A stretch of DNA of 48,673 bases from Zygophlyctis sp. KS116 (GCA_054661495.1 BAAFSQ010000059.1:1-48673); one strand, 5' to 3'; positions 21,759 through 32,070 are shown, counted from the first letter of the stretch. The notes: generated by a model not told the origin, from the letters alone. Translations and numbers: made by a program.

Positions 21759-23081
21759 ATGAATAGGAAAATGATTAAACAGATGGCAAACTTTGATATT
21801 ATAATCCCTTCAAAGAGTCTGCTGATACAACCATGCAGTCTAGCTGAATCATTTAGAAAACTAATTCACAAGGACACTGAAAGTGCATTCAAAATCTACT
21901 CTGTTATTTGTAAAAGGGATTTTGGAAGTTTGCAGTATGACGATCATGTATCCATGAAGGAAAGGCTGTTGATGGATCCAGATAAATTTCGGAATGAAAT
22001 AACTAAAACATGGGAAATTTATTCCAAGAATCAATGGACAATTCCTCCATTTTTGTTTCTAGAGACTCTAAAGGTTTTTATTGAATGGGATGATTATAAT
22101 TCTGCAAGATATTTGGTAGATCAGATGCTGCTATTACCCGAAAAAAAAATTTCTGGACAATTATATTATTCAGTTTTGAGGATTTTTGCTGAAAGTTGTA
22201 ATACTAAATTCGCTTTTCAGGGATTGACGATTTGGGAACAGTTGAAAAAGAAAAATCCGGAATTTGGGCATTTTTTGATTGCAATGGAACTGTTAGTTGT
22301 GCAAAAAAAGTTTTTTGAATTACAAAAGGTGTATCAAGAAGCTATAGAAAAATTCAAGAATACTGATCCACTTGAAAGAAGATTTTTACACTGTAGTTTG
22401 AAGATTTTAAGGAATTATCTACAAGAAAAGGATTTGGAAAATTCAAGATTGATATTTAATCAATTGATTAAATTAAACTGCAAAATTCCACCAGATATAT
22501 ACTTTTCAATTATAATGATTCATGCAGATACTGCAGGGGTTCATTCATTTTATAATGGGACTAAACTTTGGTTGCAGATTAAAGACTATGAAAATAACTC
22601 TAAAAATTTACCTTTTATGGCAGTCATGGAAATGTATGGGAAGCATGGAGATTTATATAACTTGGAAAAATTGTTTCAATCACTATCATCAAATGCTAAT
22701 GTTTCAAAATATTGTATAGAAATAAACTACATAGTGGGTTTGATGGATGCAAAGGAACCAGAAAAAGTCAAAAATGCTTACTATTCATATTTTAAGTCAT
22801 TTTTAGAGTTAAAAGAGGAAAAGGCATTGCGCTTATCTGATCGATTATTGGAAATTTCTTTTGATACAAAAGATTTAGAATGGGCGAAACATATATTTAT
22901 GAATATTAAAAACTCTGCAAGCATTCCAAATATGTCGATATATGAACGTTATATTAAAAATATGTGTTTATTGGGACAAAAAGAACATGCAAAGCAAGTT
23001 TTAGAGGAGATTCTATTAAGGGATTGGAGAAGTGAAGGCTTGGATATTGAACGGTTAGAAAAATACATTTATCGGGTCTAA
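21759..23081 (+). CDS. PPR-like protein B, paralog of the gene at 19220
   Basis: Intronless frame of 440 codons plus stop from ATG 21759; an upstream TTG would extend it by nine residues but is not a normal start. The N-terminus (MNRKMIKQMANFDIIIPSKS) is basic and could act as a mitochondrial signal. The remainder is a helical repeat array: MLLLPEKKISGQLYYSVLRI, AENSRLIFNQL-like segments and WAKHIFMNIKN. It resembles gene A in order and wording, including a ...GTKLW segment. Probable organelle RNA factor; target unknown. Confidence 0.7.
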   Translation: MNRKMIKQMANFDIIIPSKSLLIQPCSLAESFRKLIHKDTESAFKIYSVICKRDFGSLQYDDHVSMKERLLMDPDKFRNEITKTWEIYSKNQWTIPPFLFLETLKVFIEWDDYNSARYLVDQMLLLPEKKISGQLYYSVLRIFAESCNTKFAFQGLTIWEQLKKKNPEFGHFLIAMELLVVQKKFFELQKVYQEAIEKFKNTDPLERRFLHCSLKILRNYLQEKDLENSRLIFNQLIKLNCKIPPDIYFSIIMIHADTAGVHSFYNGTKLWLQIKDYENNSKNLPFMAVMEMYGKHGDLYNLEKLFQSLSSNANVSKYCIEINYIVGLMDAKEPEKVKNAYYSYFKSFLELKEEKALRLSDRLLEISFDTKDLEWAKHIFMNIKNSASIPNMSIYERYIKNMCLLGQKEHAKQVLEEILLRDWRSEGLDIERLEKYIYRV

Positions 23082-23241
23082 AAACTCCATTAAAAATTTC
23101 TCAAATTAAAAATATTTTTTTAAAAACTTTTTGTTGCGGCCCCATAATTTACCTTTTACTCTGGAATATACGATTGAATCATGACAAAGTAAGAGCAGTG
23201 TCATACAATCGATATCCCTTTTGGTTTTCACAAATTAAAAA

Positions 23242-24178
23242 CTAACAGCAAAGATCTTCATTCTGAAATGCCATTAATTTCTTTTCTTGAAGCTTTGACA
23301 AGTAAGGACCAAATACAGCCGAACCAAATCCAAGTCCCATAATAACAGCAAAAAACAAACCGATATTAAAGGTCATTGATATCAACATTAATAAGTATGT
23401 CCAACCCGCACCAAAAAATCTTGTACTTCCACGAATAATGGCATTTTTCATCCTTATCTGCATCGATGCCTCAATCCCACCATCAATAGTATCAATAATT
23501 TTGAAATGAACTATTTGATAGCCTTCATAGAGAAAAGCAAACAAAAAAATTATGATCCATCCTAAGAAATAAGCTCCATCTGTTTTTGGAACAGCACTTT
23601 CAAACAAAATATAGTCATTAATTCCTAAATATAAATTCAAGAGTTTGCATACCAGAATGAAAATACATTTTCATGACGGGTGCATTAGAAGCAATGTTCG
23701 CATTACAAAACTTAATTCCGTCAGTAGCCGAGCACATCTGATTCCATGAATTACATTGGCTCATTTCAGGCATTGCCCGACAAAGTTGACCATAAGTTCC
23801 TAGAAGGTCACAGTTTGCATAAGTTGAAGTATCGCTCGCAATCTTGCAATTGCTACATCCGTCCATATTCATTTCATTGCAAATCGAAAAAATAGCTCTA
23901 GTAGCAGTTTTGGAAGTTGGTAAATTAGGAAGAGGATTGCAATTATCACAGGTAGCATTCAAGCATGATCCCATTTTTGGCATATCATACATACAAATAT
24001 CAGCAAAAAGAGAGCTGTTTGAGCAGTAAGAAGAAGGGAGAACCGAAGAATCCTTAATACATTGATTCAACAGTGAGCAGCCCGGCATTCCAGGCATTTG
24101 ATTGCACAAAATATTCAATTCTGCAGATTGGCAATTTACTCCGAATAGAATGAAGAGAGTGATTATAAAGTGCCACAT
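23242..24178 (-). CDS. CTR-family copper transporter with large Met/Cys-rich ectodomain
   Basis: Exons 24178-23653 and 23624-23242 (28-nt intron) give 302 aa. Residues 1-19 are a signal peptide. About 150 extracellular residues follow, rich in Cys and in Met motifs (MPGMPG, MYDMPKMG, MNMDG, MPEMSQ). The CTR core starts at MKMYFHSG, then DYILFESAVP, a first helix (AYFLGWIIIFLFAFLYEGY), a second helix containing the copper-selectivity MxxxM (MLISM) and a third with GxxxG packing (GLGFG). The C-terminus is DLCC, in place of the usual Cys/His tail. Trimers of this family import Cu(I). The ectodomain appears to contain two related Cys/Met modules. A TGACGT site lies at 24215, upstream of the start. 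Confidence 0.92.
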
Positions 24179-24326
24179 TTCAGTTTATCCTTGACCTGCC
24201 GAGGAAATTTTGTCTGACGTCTAACGATCGTCGTCATCGAAATACTTACTAAATTATATTCTAATTAATTCCTCAAAAACTACAAAATATTAATTGAATT
24301 TGATCAAAAAGTGCTTGGTGACATCC

Positions 24327-25331
24327 TTAAATGCAGGCAAATTCACGAAAAAAATCACTGACTTGTCCGAAATCAAAGTTACTCTTCTTATCCAAGTCAA
24401 TTACATCATAATCAATATCCCACTGACTAGTGTAAGAGATTATATTATTGGGTTCCTCATCAAGTGAGTATTTGTTTGAAATTAATTTGTAGGATTTTGG
24501 CAAAAGTTGATCGATTTGTGTGATTATGGGTGATTTTCCAGAAAATGCAGACTCTTTGCTCCTTCTGTAAAACAAAAAATTGACATCATTATGAAACTTG
24601 CATTTTGTCACAAATGACGGCAGAATACCGCATATATCACATCCTGGAGCAAAACTGTGTTGTTTCTTTTTCAATTTCAAATGATCAGAGAATTTCGATG
24701 TTTTTGTCTTCTTTTCCTTCTTTTTGTAGTTACAATTTTCCAGATTAGAACTTTTGGGAATATTTCGCTTTTGATTTTTATCGACGAGCATGATTTTGAT
24801 ATTGGAGTCTTTATCAATTGATTTTTGGGTGATCTCTTGCGAATATTGGACCGAAGAACATACTTTCGAGTATTCAGTCTGTTTATCTTCTACTGAATTT
24901 GAATTATCTCCAAAAGAGCTAGATTCTTCAAACATTTCTTTAGATCTTTGAAAATCATCGATGGGCGGAATTTGGTTACTGTTCGATAAATCAAGACAAA
25001 TCTCTGTGAAATCTGAATGGCCAGAGTTGCTAGAATTATCATCAATATTATTTGAATCATTCATAGGCTCAAACCGCTCAGGTTGTTCAAGTTTGACTCT
25101 TTCAGTTTTACCATGTTCGGACAAACTCTTGGAGTTGTCGATAACAAATATGTAAGCCTTTTTCTTAACATTCGAAGAGCTCTCATTGCTACTGAACGTT
25201 GTACTATGAGCGTTTTCAGTAAAGCTCCTGTCCCAGATGTTTACACCTGCTTCAGCAAATGATCCATAAGTTTCTATTATGAAATTATCTTCATGATCAA
25301 ATGGTTCTTTTGATTCATAAGAAAGATCCAT
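24327..25331 (-). CDS. Unknown 334-aa acidic/Ser-rich protein with a Cys pair
   Basis: Single open frame with no family I recognise. The first 190 residues are acidic and rich in Ser, Asn and Glu and are probably disordered. A Lys-rich segment (KKKEKKTKTSKFSDHLKLKK) then leads into a short ordered-looking block, APGCDICGILPSFVTKCKFH, with a CxxC plus Cys/His arrangement that could bind zinc. The tail is again acidic (DIDYDVIDLDKK). No signal peptide or membrane helix. The basic stretch could be a nuclear signal. TGACGTTG (25369) lies 38 bp upstream of the start. Confidence 0.6.
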   Translation of the reverse strand: MDLSYESKEPFDHEDNFIIETYGSFAEAGVNIWDRSFTENAHSTTFSSNESSSNVKKKAYIFVIDNSKSLSEHGKTERVKLEQPERFEPMNDSNNIDDNSSNSGHSDFTEICLDLSNSNQIPPIDDFQRSKEMFEESSSFGDNSNSVEDKQTEYSKVCSSVQYSQEITQKSIDKDSNIKIMLVDKNQKRNIPKSSNLENCNYKKKEKKTKTSKFSDHLKLKKKQHSFAPGCDICGILPSFVTKCKFHNDVNFLFYRRSKESAFSGKSPIITQIDQLLPKSYKLISNKYSLDEEPNNIISYTSQWDIDYDVIDLDKKSNFDFGQVSDFFREFACI

Positions 25332-25421
25332 CTATTGACTCTAGAATATTTTCTTAGTTACGTCGGTATGACGTTGGTGTTTATTTTGTCATAAACGAAA
25401 TCATAAAATATTTAAGTATAA

Positions 25422-28203
25422 TTAAACAGTTGTCAATTTAGTTTTTATAATGCTACGCAACAAATCGGATTGCTGCTCAAATCGAGAAGGGTCTGATGTA
25501 TTTTTTGATTCGTCAGGCGAAGCTTTAACCATTTTGTATACATTTACAACGCCATTATCATCACCAGACAAAACAACCGACGATTCATTTCCAAAAGTAA
25601 TAGATGTCAATTGTCTATCGAGTACTGATTGGACAATGATCGGATCTAGCCTAAAATATTATTTCAAAATTTTGTTTGTACACAGAATAACGCAAGTCCC
25701 ACAGCTCTAGGCGACCATCACAAGTAACTCCGCCAAATATTGTACTTTCGATGGGTGACCAAGCTATATCTGTAACAGCATCCTATTAATTGTTAATTAA
25801 TTTAATTTCATTACTTTTCCATTTTGAAATTTAAAAATATCGGTATCATCATCTTGATTCCAGAGCCTGATGGTCCAATCGGCTGAGCATGACAAAAAAA
25901 TATTGCTTAAATATGGAGACCATTTGACTTTATAAACAGGGCCACTATGTCCAGAATATGATTCTAAGTATTGTTCATTATATGAAGACGAGCATCGATG
26001 AATAAAACCATCCTCTGTTCCAACAATGTATGTATTGCTCTCTTTTGAATGGAAATCAAAGCATAATCCTCCAGATTGCCTTGAAATAAAACTTGAAACT
26101 TTGGGTGCTGATCCAGATCCAGCTTTGTTTGTACTTTTCAGGAGCATTAAATCTTTAGATTTAGTATTTCAAAATCATACTGTTAGATTCTAACCCTTTG
26201 CGAATCTGCCACTGCGTTATTCTTCCGTCAGTTGAAACGGACACCAAATATTCGCCATCGGTTTGATCATCGGTTGAGATGTTTTCTTTTCGAATCCACT
26301 TGATTTCCCAGACTGGATCATGATGCTTCAAACTTCTTAATTTAAGAAACTATGATATTACCCAGCCTCTAAAATTTGGGATGCTCCTTTTGTTCGGACA
26401 TCATATATAATAACGCGACCATCCTGGAATCCGGCAGCTAGAAGATTGGGATTGTTGTGAGCAAAATCTAATGCAGTTACCGATGAACTTGTAGGATATT
26501 GTCGCTCTGGCCACTTATAATTAATTTACACGGAAAATACTTCTGGATTTTTGACAGACCATACTAGAATGAGACCATTATCTTCAGCTTGAATATCTGT
26601 GTTTTTTCCATAAGCAACCGCCAATATGTCCTTAACATCAACTAGTCATAAATACCTCATTGGCTTTATTAAAAGCCATGCTCATAACTTCCCTTCCGCG
26701 AGTCAGCTCGCAACGATAACACCAAAGTAATTGCAGCGAATGGGCGAAATTCGTATTTTCAAGGACATCAACCTGATCTATAATGTAAATTATATAATCC
26801 ATACCTGTGGCATTTTGCTCAGGGTATTCTTCCTGGTCGGAATTATCATCTCCATTATCTTCGGCATTTTTGGCCTGTTGTGATAAATATAGCAACCTTT
26901 TTCCTTCCATCGCTTCAGCATCAACCAGATCTCGATAGCTGATCAACTTTTTTTCATAGTTATTTGAAACAATAGCCTTTTCCATCAAAAGTAAGGAAGC
27001 TAAAATATTTTTTTGATTAAGTTGAGATAAGTCCTTCTCAACTACTGTAATCACTGCAGGCTCTTGAGTAGTCATTCCTGTCGTATCACTTATATGCGAG
27101 GACATAATACTGGTGTAAACAGTTTCTGAATTAACATCGTCATTTCCAAAAATTGTCTTTGAAGCTATCACATTGCTTGATGATATATCATTACTTAAAG
27201 CGCCAGATCCTAATGATGTTTCTCCTTTTAGTGGGTCGATTATGTTTTCTGCATCATTTTCTTTTTGACTAATATCATAAATCAAGGCTAAATTACTTAT
27301 CATCTGAATTCTTATTTGCATCTCCAGTATTAAAAGCATCAAATATGCTCCATGCATTTACCATCACCTCTGAATCTTCAAATTTCTGAGCAGTAGCTTG
27401 AATATCCTTGTTTTTTTTCGCATTATTGAAAGTCTGCATTCCTTTTTCAACAAAGTTCTCATTATTCAATTTTGTAGATTTTAACTGAATCTTTAGCTAT
27501 AAAAATTCACCTCTTTATATCTTGCATTAGTAGTCCTGACAAAAGCCACATCATCAACTGTTTCATTTGATATACTTAAAGATGGAAGATCAAACAAAGT
27601 GATTGTATCTGTTTCGACTAAATTAATGTGTACGTATCTGTTTGGATCATTTTCTATAGGTTCGGACTTTAACGAAAGTCGATAGCGAGTTTTCTCTAAT
27701 TCTTAGATAAAATAATTACCAATTATATCATCTTTTTCATAAATTGAATCAACTGATCCAGCTGATGAATTTCTATCTTCTTCATCCTCTGAAGTTTCGC
27801 TTTGAGATGTTTTACTAGACTGACTCATCCCAGACTTTCCAAACCCAGAATTCGCCCAAGAACTTGTACTTAGCGATTCCAAATTATTCAAAACATCTGC
27901 AACCGTTTCCTATAATTAATAGTATTCATTTACCCTTGTTATTACTGATGATTCAACTGCATTCGATAGTACCGCAGCTTTATTCTTTGTGGCACTTAAA
28001 AGACTGAGTGGAGTAACATCCAATCCATTCTCATCTATGACTGTGACATTAACTTCTGGAGCCTTTAGTTTTCCTAATAGCGCTTGTGATGCTCTTGCTA
28101 CGGACATTCTTGAGCTTCCGTATTGAGAGCCCATTCCTGTGACATTCATACGGGAATGAGTCTGTGAATTAGATTTATCTTCCCTTCTTCCTGGACGCTT
28201 CAT
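25422..28203 (-). CDS. DNAI4: Axonemal dynein intermediate chain DNAI4 (WDR78)
   Basis: Eleven exons: 28203-27934, 27909-27720, 27695-27511, 27490-27297, 27268-26656, 26630-26541, 26513-26362, 26335-26181, 26152-25815, 25782-25682, 25650-25422; introns 24, 24, 20, 28, 25, 27, 26, 28, 32 and 31 nt. The 838-aa product matches WDR78/DNAI4: VIDENGLDVTPLSL near the N-terminus, FVEKGMQTFNNAKKNKDIQ, then a WD40 propeller (DILAVAYGK, GLILVWSVKNPE, VTALDFAHNNPNLLAAGFQD, VYKVKWSPYLSNIFLSCSAD, DAVTDIAWSP). It is needed for assembly of inner-arm dynein f/I1. Five of its introns end in AAG. The 20-nt intron (27491-27510) and the exact acceptor of intron 2 (an 18-nt alternative also keeps frame) are the least certain parts. 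Confidence 0.94.
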
Positions 28204-28404
28204 AAAGTTAACGGGAGATTTTCGGACAGAACGTGTGTAACTTACGTGATTCCGTAACGGGACCTGAATTTCCCTCTTTGAATCTCTGAGTTTTCTTTTA
28301 ATAAAAATAGATCAGATTGTAAGAAGAAAAATTATTAATGATGGTTCAGGATATAGTCTGATTTCAAAATTTACACGATTTTTTATTTAAAATCCAATTG
28401 ATTT

Positions 28405-29097
28405 TTAATCAACTATTTCAGGTTTTGATTCAGTTTCAGGTTCACTTGGAGGAGGCGCCGGCGTTTCTGGCACATGGACAACTGATTCAATCTTTGGTTC
28501 TCCTTCTTTTGCTGTTTGAGGTTTTGATTCAGTTTCATTTTTGCTATATATATCCTTTAAGCTAATGCAAAGTCCCGTTGCATCCGCCTTTATATTTGTG
28601 TAGAGGCATACACCATTCTCGCATGCATCATTTTTAGGGCCGCCGCACTTTTTAAGATGAGTAGCCAGTTTATGTAATTCATCTTTTTGAATATCATTGG
28701 CACCTATTTTTGGAACGCATTTTCCTATTGGATGCATACAATTTGGCGTCATGGCCAAACATCGAAAATCTGGCAATTCACAAACAAAATTTTCTTCACA
28801 TCCAACATGTGGAAATCCTCCACATTCTTTTCCTTTATTTTCAGTTTGAGGATCATTTTCAGTTGAGTCTGTTGATCCAGTGCAAACACCCCATGCTTCC
28901 TTCTTTGCACCCTTCTTTGCATCCTTAGAACCCGATAGTTTACAATAACCGCTCACACATTGAATCTTATCAGGACCGCCACACTTTTCCCCAACTGTTG
29001 GTGGTAATGCTGGTCCAGCTGGCAATACTGTGGCGATTTGAGCCGGATAGGCAGTCACTAGAGAGAGAAGAGCTAAAGATATTTGAATTGATTTCAT
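28405..29097 (-). CDS. Secreted cysteine-rich protein with three KCGG modules
   Basis: Single exon, 230 aa. Residues 1-16 are a signal peptide (MKSIQISLALLSLVTA). The mature part has three tandem modules, each opening with CGG and closing with G-x-C: EKCGGPDKIQCVSGYCKL to WGVCTG, KECGGFPHVGCEENFVCEL to GKCVP, and KKCGGPKNDACENGVCLYT to TGLCIS. The tail (from about residue 185) is Pro/Glu-rich with repeated ESKP phrases (NETESKPQT, EPETESKPE), likely a disordered stalk. No family is recognised. A small disulfide-rich repeat with a mucin-like tail fits a wall-binding, adhesive or effector-like secreted protein; none of these can be chosen from sequence. Confidence 0.8.
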   Translation of the reverse strand: MKSIQISLALLSLVTAYPAQIATVLPAGPALPPTVGEKCGGPDKIQCVSGYCKLSGSKDAKKGAKKEAWGVCTGSTDSTENDPQTENKGKECGGFPHVGCEENFVCELPDFRCLAMTPNCMHPIGKCVPKIGANDIQKDELHKLATHLKKCGGPKNDACENGVCLYTNIKADATGLCISLKDIYSKNETESKPQTAKEGEPKIESVVHVPETPAPPPSEPETESKPEIVD

Positions 29098-29426
29098 TTT
29101 TTTAATAATCTATTGCGGCGTGGCGTCTAAACGGCCATACGGTGGCTTCCGATCGGCATTGACGAAGATCAGTTCATAATTTGAATCTGATGCAATATCA
29201 AGCCATATAATAAGGTTATAATTTATGGTATAATTTAGTAAAATCACTGATTGTCCGATATTTATAGTTTACAGTTGAGTCGAGTTGTTTAGAGTTGGTT
29301 TCACTTTAGAAGTAGTAGAAAAAGAACTAAAATGACTCAGAATGAATATAATTTTTAATTAGAGGCATATCACAAACTTGAACTATTTCATTAAAATATT
29401 TTTAAATTTGATCTTCGCACTACAAA
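29098..29426. other. Intergenic divergent promoter region
   Basis: About 330 bp between the secreted-protein start (29097, minus) and the multispan protein start (29427, plus). It contains a GC-richer patch GGCGTGGCGTC near 29117 and a TTGTCCGAT motif at 29251-29259; the sequence is otherwise AT-rich. I see no gene or RNA. Confidence 0.5.
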
Positions 29427-30372
29427 ATGTTCCCAAACTGCCCAAACGTAGAAAAAACATCATTCATGTCTTTATTTTTCCTTGCGATAGTAACTTTGTT
29501 AATTACATTTAGTATCCTTCTAAACTACAACTCTGCGGTTATTTTGAATAGACTCACTGATCCTCCTAAACTGCGAAATCTCGGTTGGACTGCATATTTT
29601 GGACTTTTAGGCATAGTTTTCACATTGGAATTTTATGAAATATCAGACAGATTCATAGACTTTTTAAAGAGAATTTGTGTTTGGATTCTGTTCCAGTCTA
29701 TAATGCATGAATACAATGCTAGATCTTATTTAAACGATACTACTGAAGATTCGACATTTGTTACTCCGGAAGAAGAGTTTCCTATTCTTTCAAACCAATC
29801 AGACAATCATCAGGAAGATCATCAGGTAGAAATTAGGCAAGATCAGGAAGGCAGCGTAAATGTAACTCTAGATAAAACACATGAAATTTGGTCAATAATA
29901 GCAATGGTTACATTAATATTATCAATATTTTGTGTTTTCTTTCAGAAATTCTTATTGGTGTTTTACGTGATGCAAGTAATTCCAGTTTTTGGAATATTTA
30001 GTCTTTACGTTTTTAGAAGTGGGCCTTCAACTATTGCTAAATTTCTACTGTTTTTAGGACTGATATTTAATTTTACAAGTTGGGTTTCAACATCAGTACA
30101 GTTGGAAATCGTCAAATATTTAATTCAAGGAGAGGATTACGCATTGAAAATGTGTATTGTTCCTCCTTACTGGTGGGGAGATCCTCCAAGAGGGTAATTT
30201 AAAATTATTAAGTTAAAGATGGGCATCTTGGATCGATGTGATTGCTTGGTTAGGAGTATTGAGTTACCTTTTGGTTTACATGTTTATAAAAGTGGAATTT
30301 AAGAGGAATTTAGAATTAGAAATCGTGGATGCTATAAGGCATGTTCAGAGGACATTTGATTTTGCTATATAA
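29427..30372 (+). CDS. Unknown multispan membrane protein
   Basis: Exons 29427-30193 and 30219-30372 with a 25-nt intron ending AAG; 306 aa. Hydrophobic helices lie near residues 13-35, 52-70, 155-175, 180-200 and 205-230, with a last one in exon 2 (VIAWLGVLSYLLVYMFI). Between the second and third groups is a hydrophilic acidic loop with potential N-glycosylation sites (NDT, NQS, NVT). The conserved-looking PPYWWGDPPRGWASWID sequence spans the exon junction. I cannot assign a family; the short basic tail after the last helix suggests it faces the cytosol. A further 3' exon is possible, since the region to 30700 also has coding character. Confidence 0.7.
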
Positions 30373-30498
30373 GAAATTTTATTCAATTGAATACGTGCAT
30401 TAAATTTCCATATTTTTGACAATTACAGGACAAAACATTTGCAAATTATTATACGCAGCAGCGAGGGATAAATTCTTGATCTTCTTCAACATTTACAA

Positions 30499-30645
30499 AT
30501 GTTACTAATGAATTCTAATCAATGCTCTAATTATTCTAGACCAGGCGCTGGAAAGGGAATGGGACCAGGAAATGCAGGAGGATGGCCAAGTACGACTGGA
30601 AATAAATCAGGATCTGGACGATCTAATAATCCACCTAAAAAATAG
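30499..30645 (+). CDS. Possible small Gly/Pro-rich protein (48 aa) or part of a spliced gene
   Basis: An ATG-to-stop frame of 48 codons ends in PGAGKGMGPGNAGGWPSTTG and then a basic SNNPPKK tail. The Gly/Pro character looks non-random, but the frame one base over reads QALEREWDQEMQEDGQVRL and stays open to about 30715, which also looks like real helical protein and could be joined upstream by an intron at 30501-30539 from the open stretch around 30425-30500. Only one reading is likely to be correct. No ATG was found for the second. Transcript data would decide. Confidence 0.25.
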   Translation: MLLMNSNQCSNYSRPGAGKGMGPGNAGGWPSTTGNKSGSGRSNNPPKK

Positions 30646-30978
30646 GATACTTGGAATAAAATGCTTAATAGCTTAAGCAATCTGATTAATTTCTTTTTTG
30701 AGTTTGATTAAACAATGAGATAAACCTTTCGGACATCATTTTTCGGACATTCAAATTTTGTTGAACAATTTAATCATGATCATTTCATCTTATCTATAAT
30801 TTCTAGTCTGGTAAATTCCTTTTGAACGACAATCCCAGTAATCCCAAAATATAGCCCTCATCCCATTTGAATATTCATAGAGTCATCCTTTTAACAACGA
30901 TAAATATTTCGGGTTTACTTTCAAAAATATGTGCGAGCGTGTCGAACAAACAACGTACGTCATTTGACTTTCCAAAAA
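30646..30978. other. Intergenic region with paired TTTCGGACAT motif
   Basis: About 330 bp before the coiled-coil gene. Its 5' end may still belong to the ambiguous coding stretch (to about 30715). It holds two direct copies of TTTCGGACAT (30727-30736 and 30741-30750) and a TACGTCAT site at 30957-30964, just upstream of the ATG. Confidence 0.5.
30727..30750. repeat. Direct repeat of TTTCGGACAT, 14 bp apart
   Basis: Two perfect 10-mers at 30727-30736 and 30741-30750. This is the reverse complement of the ATGTCCGAAA motif seen in the 21567-21700 gap. It lies about 230 bp upstream of the ATG at 30979. Confidence 0.6.
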
Positions 30979-31867
30979 ATGAGTACTGTTATCCCAGAAT
31001 CGATCGGTCCAAATAATAAGTCCAGAGCTCAATTAATAAACTTTTTGTCACAGCAGAAATCTAAAACCCATATGTACTACAAGAATAATAATCTTTAGAG
31101 TCCGAAATCATTTCAGGGCGCATTCCAATGAAACAGATATTTCAATTGGTAGACATAGAATGCATGAATGGAGAGATTCAGATCCGGACATTGAATCAAA
31201 AGATGATAAATTGTATAATAATTCAATTTTAAAGAAAGTGATTTTATTGATCAAATCGCACATTTAACGCATTCAAAGTAAAACTTTTAATATTTATCAT
31301 AGTATTTCTGTCAAGGACAAAAAATATGAAATTCTCTATGAAAAACAGCGAATGCATGATTTAGGAGTAAGAGAACGATTATTTCAGGAAACGATTGAAA
31401 TGCAAAAAGAAATTCAACAATTTGCAGTTAAAATCACTGAAAAAGGACAAGCGGTCAACAATCTTACAAATGCATTAGAGATCAAGATGAAGAAAAAAGA
31501 CTGTTTAGATCTAATTTTAGGAGAATTAATGTTTCAAATGGATAGATTTACGAATAGAATGCAACAAGTAGAGAGAATCAATTCAGCCGTTTCTCAAGCA
31601 CAGGCTTTAGCTGCAAAAAAGGCAAAAACAAACAGATTAACAGGAATTAAAGGAACAGTACTTGGCGGAAATAACAGTAACATGCTGGGTAGCATATATG
31701 CAATGAATAAGTATTTTCCATTTGATATAATATTTAGAGTAAGATCTTCTAGATCAGCAGGATTAAATAATGCGACGAAAGGATCTCAATATCTTGACAA
31801 TTCTAGAAATTTATCAAGACATGCGATTAATATTGCATCGAGAATGAATATTTCTGATCTTAAATAA
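30979..31867 (+). CDS. Short coiled-coil protein, unknown
   Basis: Exons 30979-31073, 31099-31212, 31239-31277, 31303-31710, 31738-31867; introns 25, 26, 25 and 27 nt; 261 aa. The model rests on frame continuity, since no homolog was recognised. The centre is a long charged helix (about residues 85-185: YEILYEKQRMHDLGVRERLF, then QKEIQQFAVKITEKGQ and GELMFQMDRFTNRMQQV), ending in a basic Ser/Asn-rich tail. The last intron is 27 nt and has no in-frame stop, so its retention would add nine residues in frame (YFPFDIIFR). Coiled-coil proteins of this size are common in axonemes and in membrane tethering; no choice is possible here. Confidence 0.6.
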
Positions 31868-32070
31868 AAATTGTTGATTGATTTGCTCATTATCCAAGTC
31901 CGATAATTTTAGGTCGCTGTTCGGACACCAGCTGATAACTCCAAAACGCCTTTACAGCAATTTACAGGCCTAACTTTGATTGCAGATCCCTATTATTGAT
32001 GGATCAGGGAATCTATATTTGAAAAAGAACAGATATTCTTGGTAATCAAAAAGTAAATTTTCATCGAAAA

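Noticed and set aside
26642-26655. 14-nt intron GT..TAG in DNAI4 exon 5/6
   Set aside because: It leaves the wrong frame; extending to the AAG at 26631 gives 25 nt and restores the DILAVAYGK blade.
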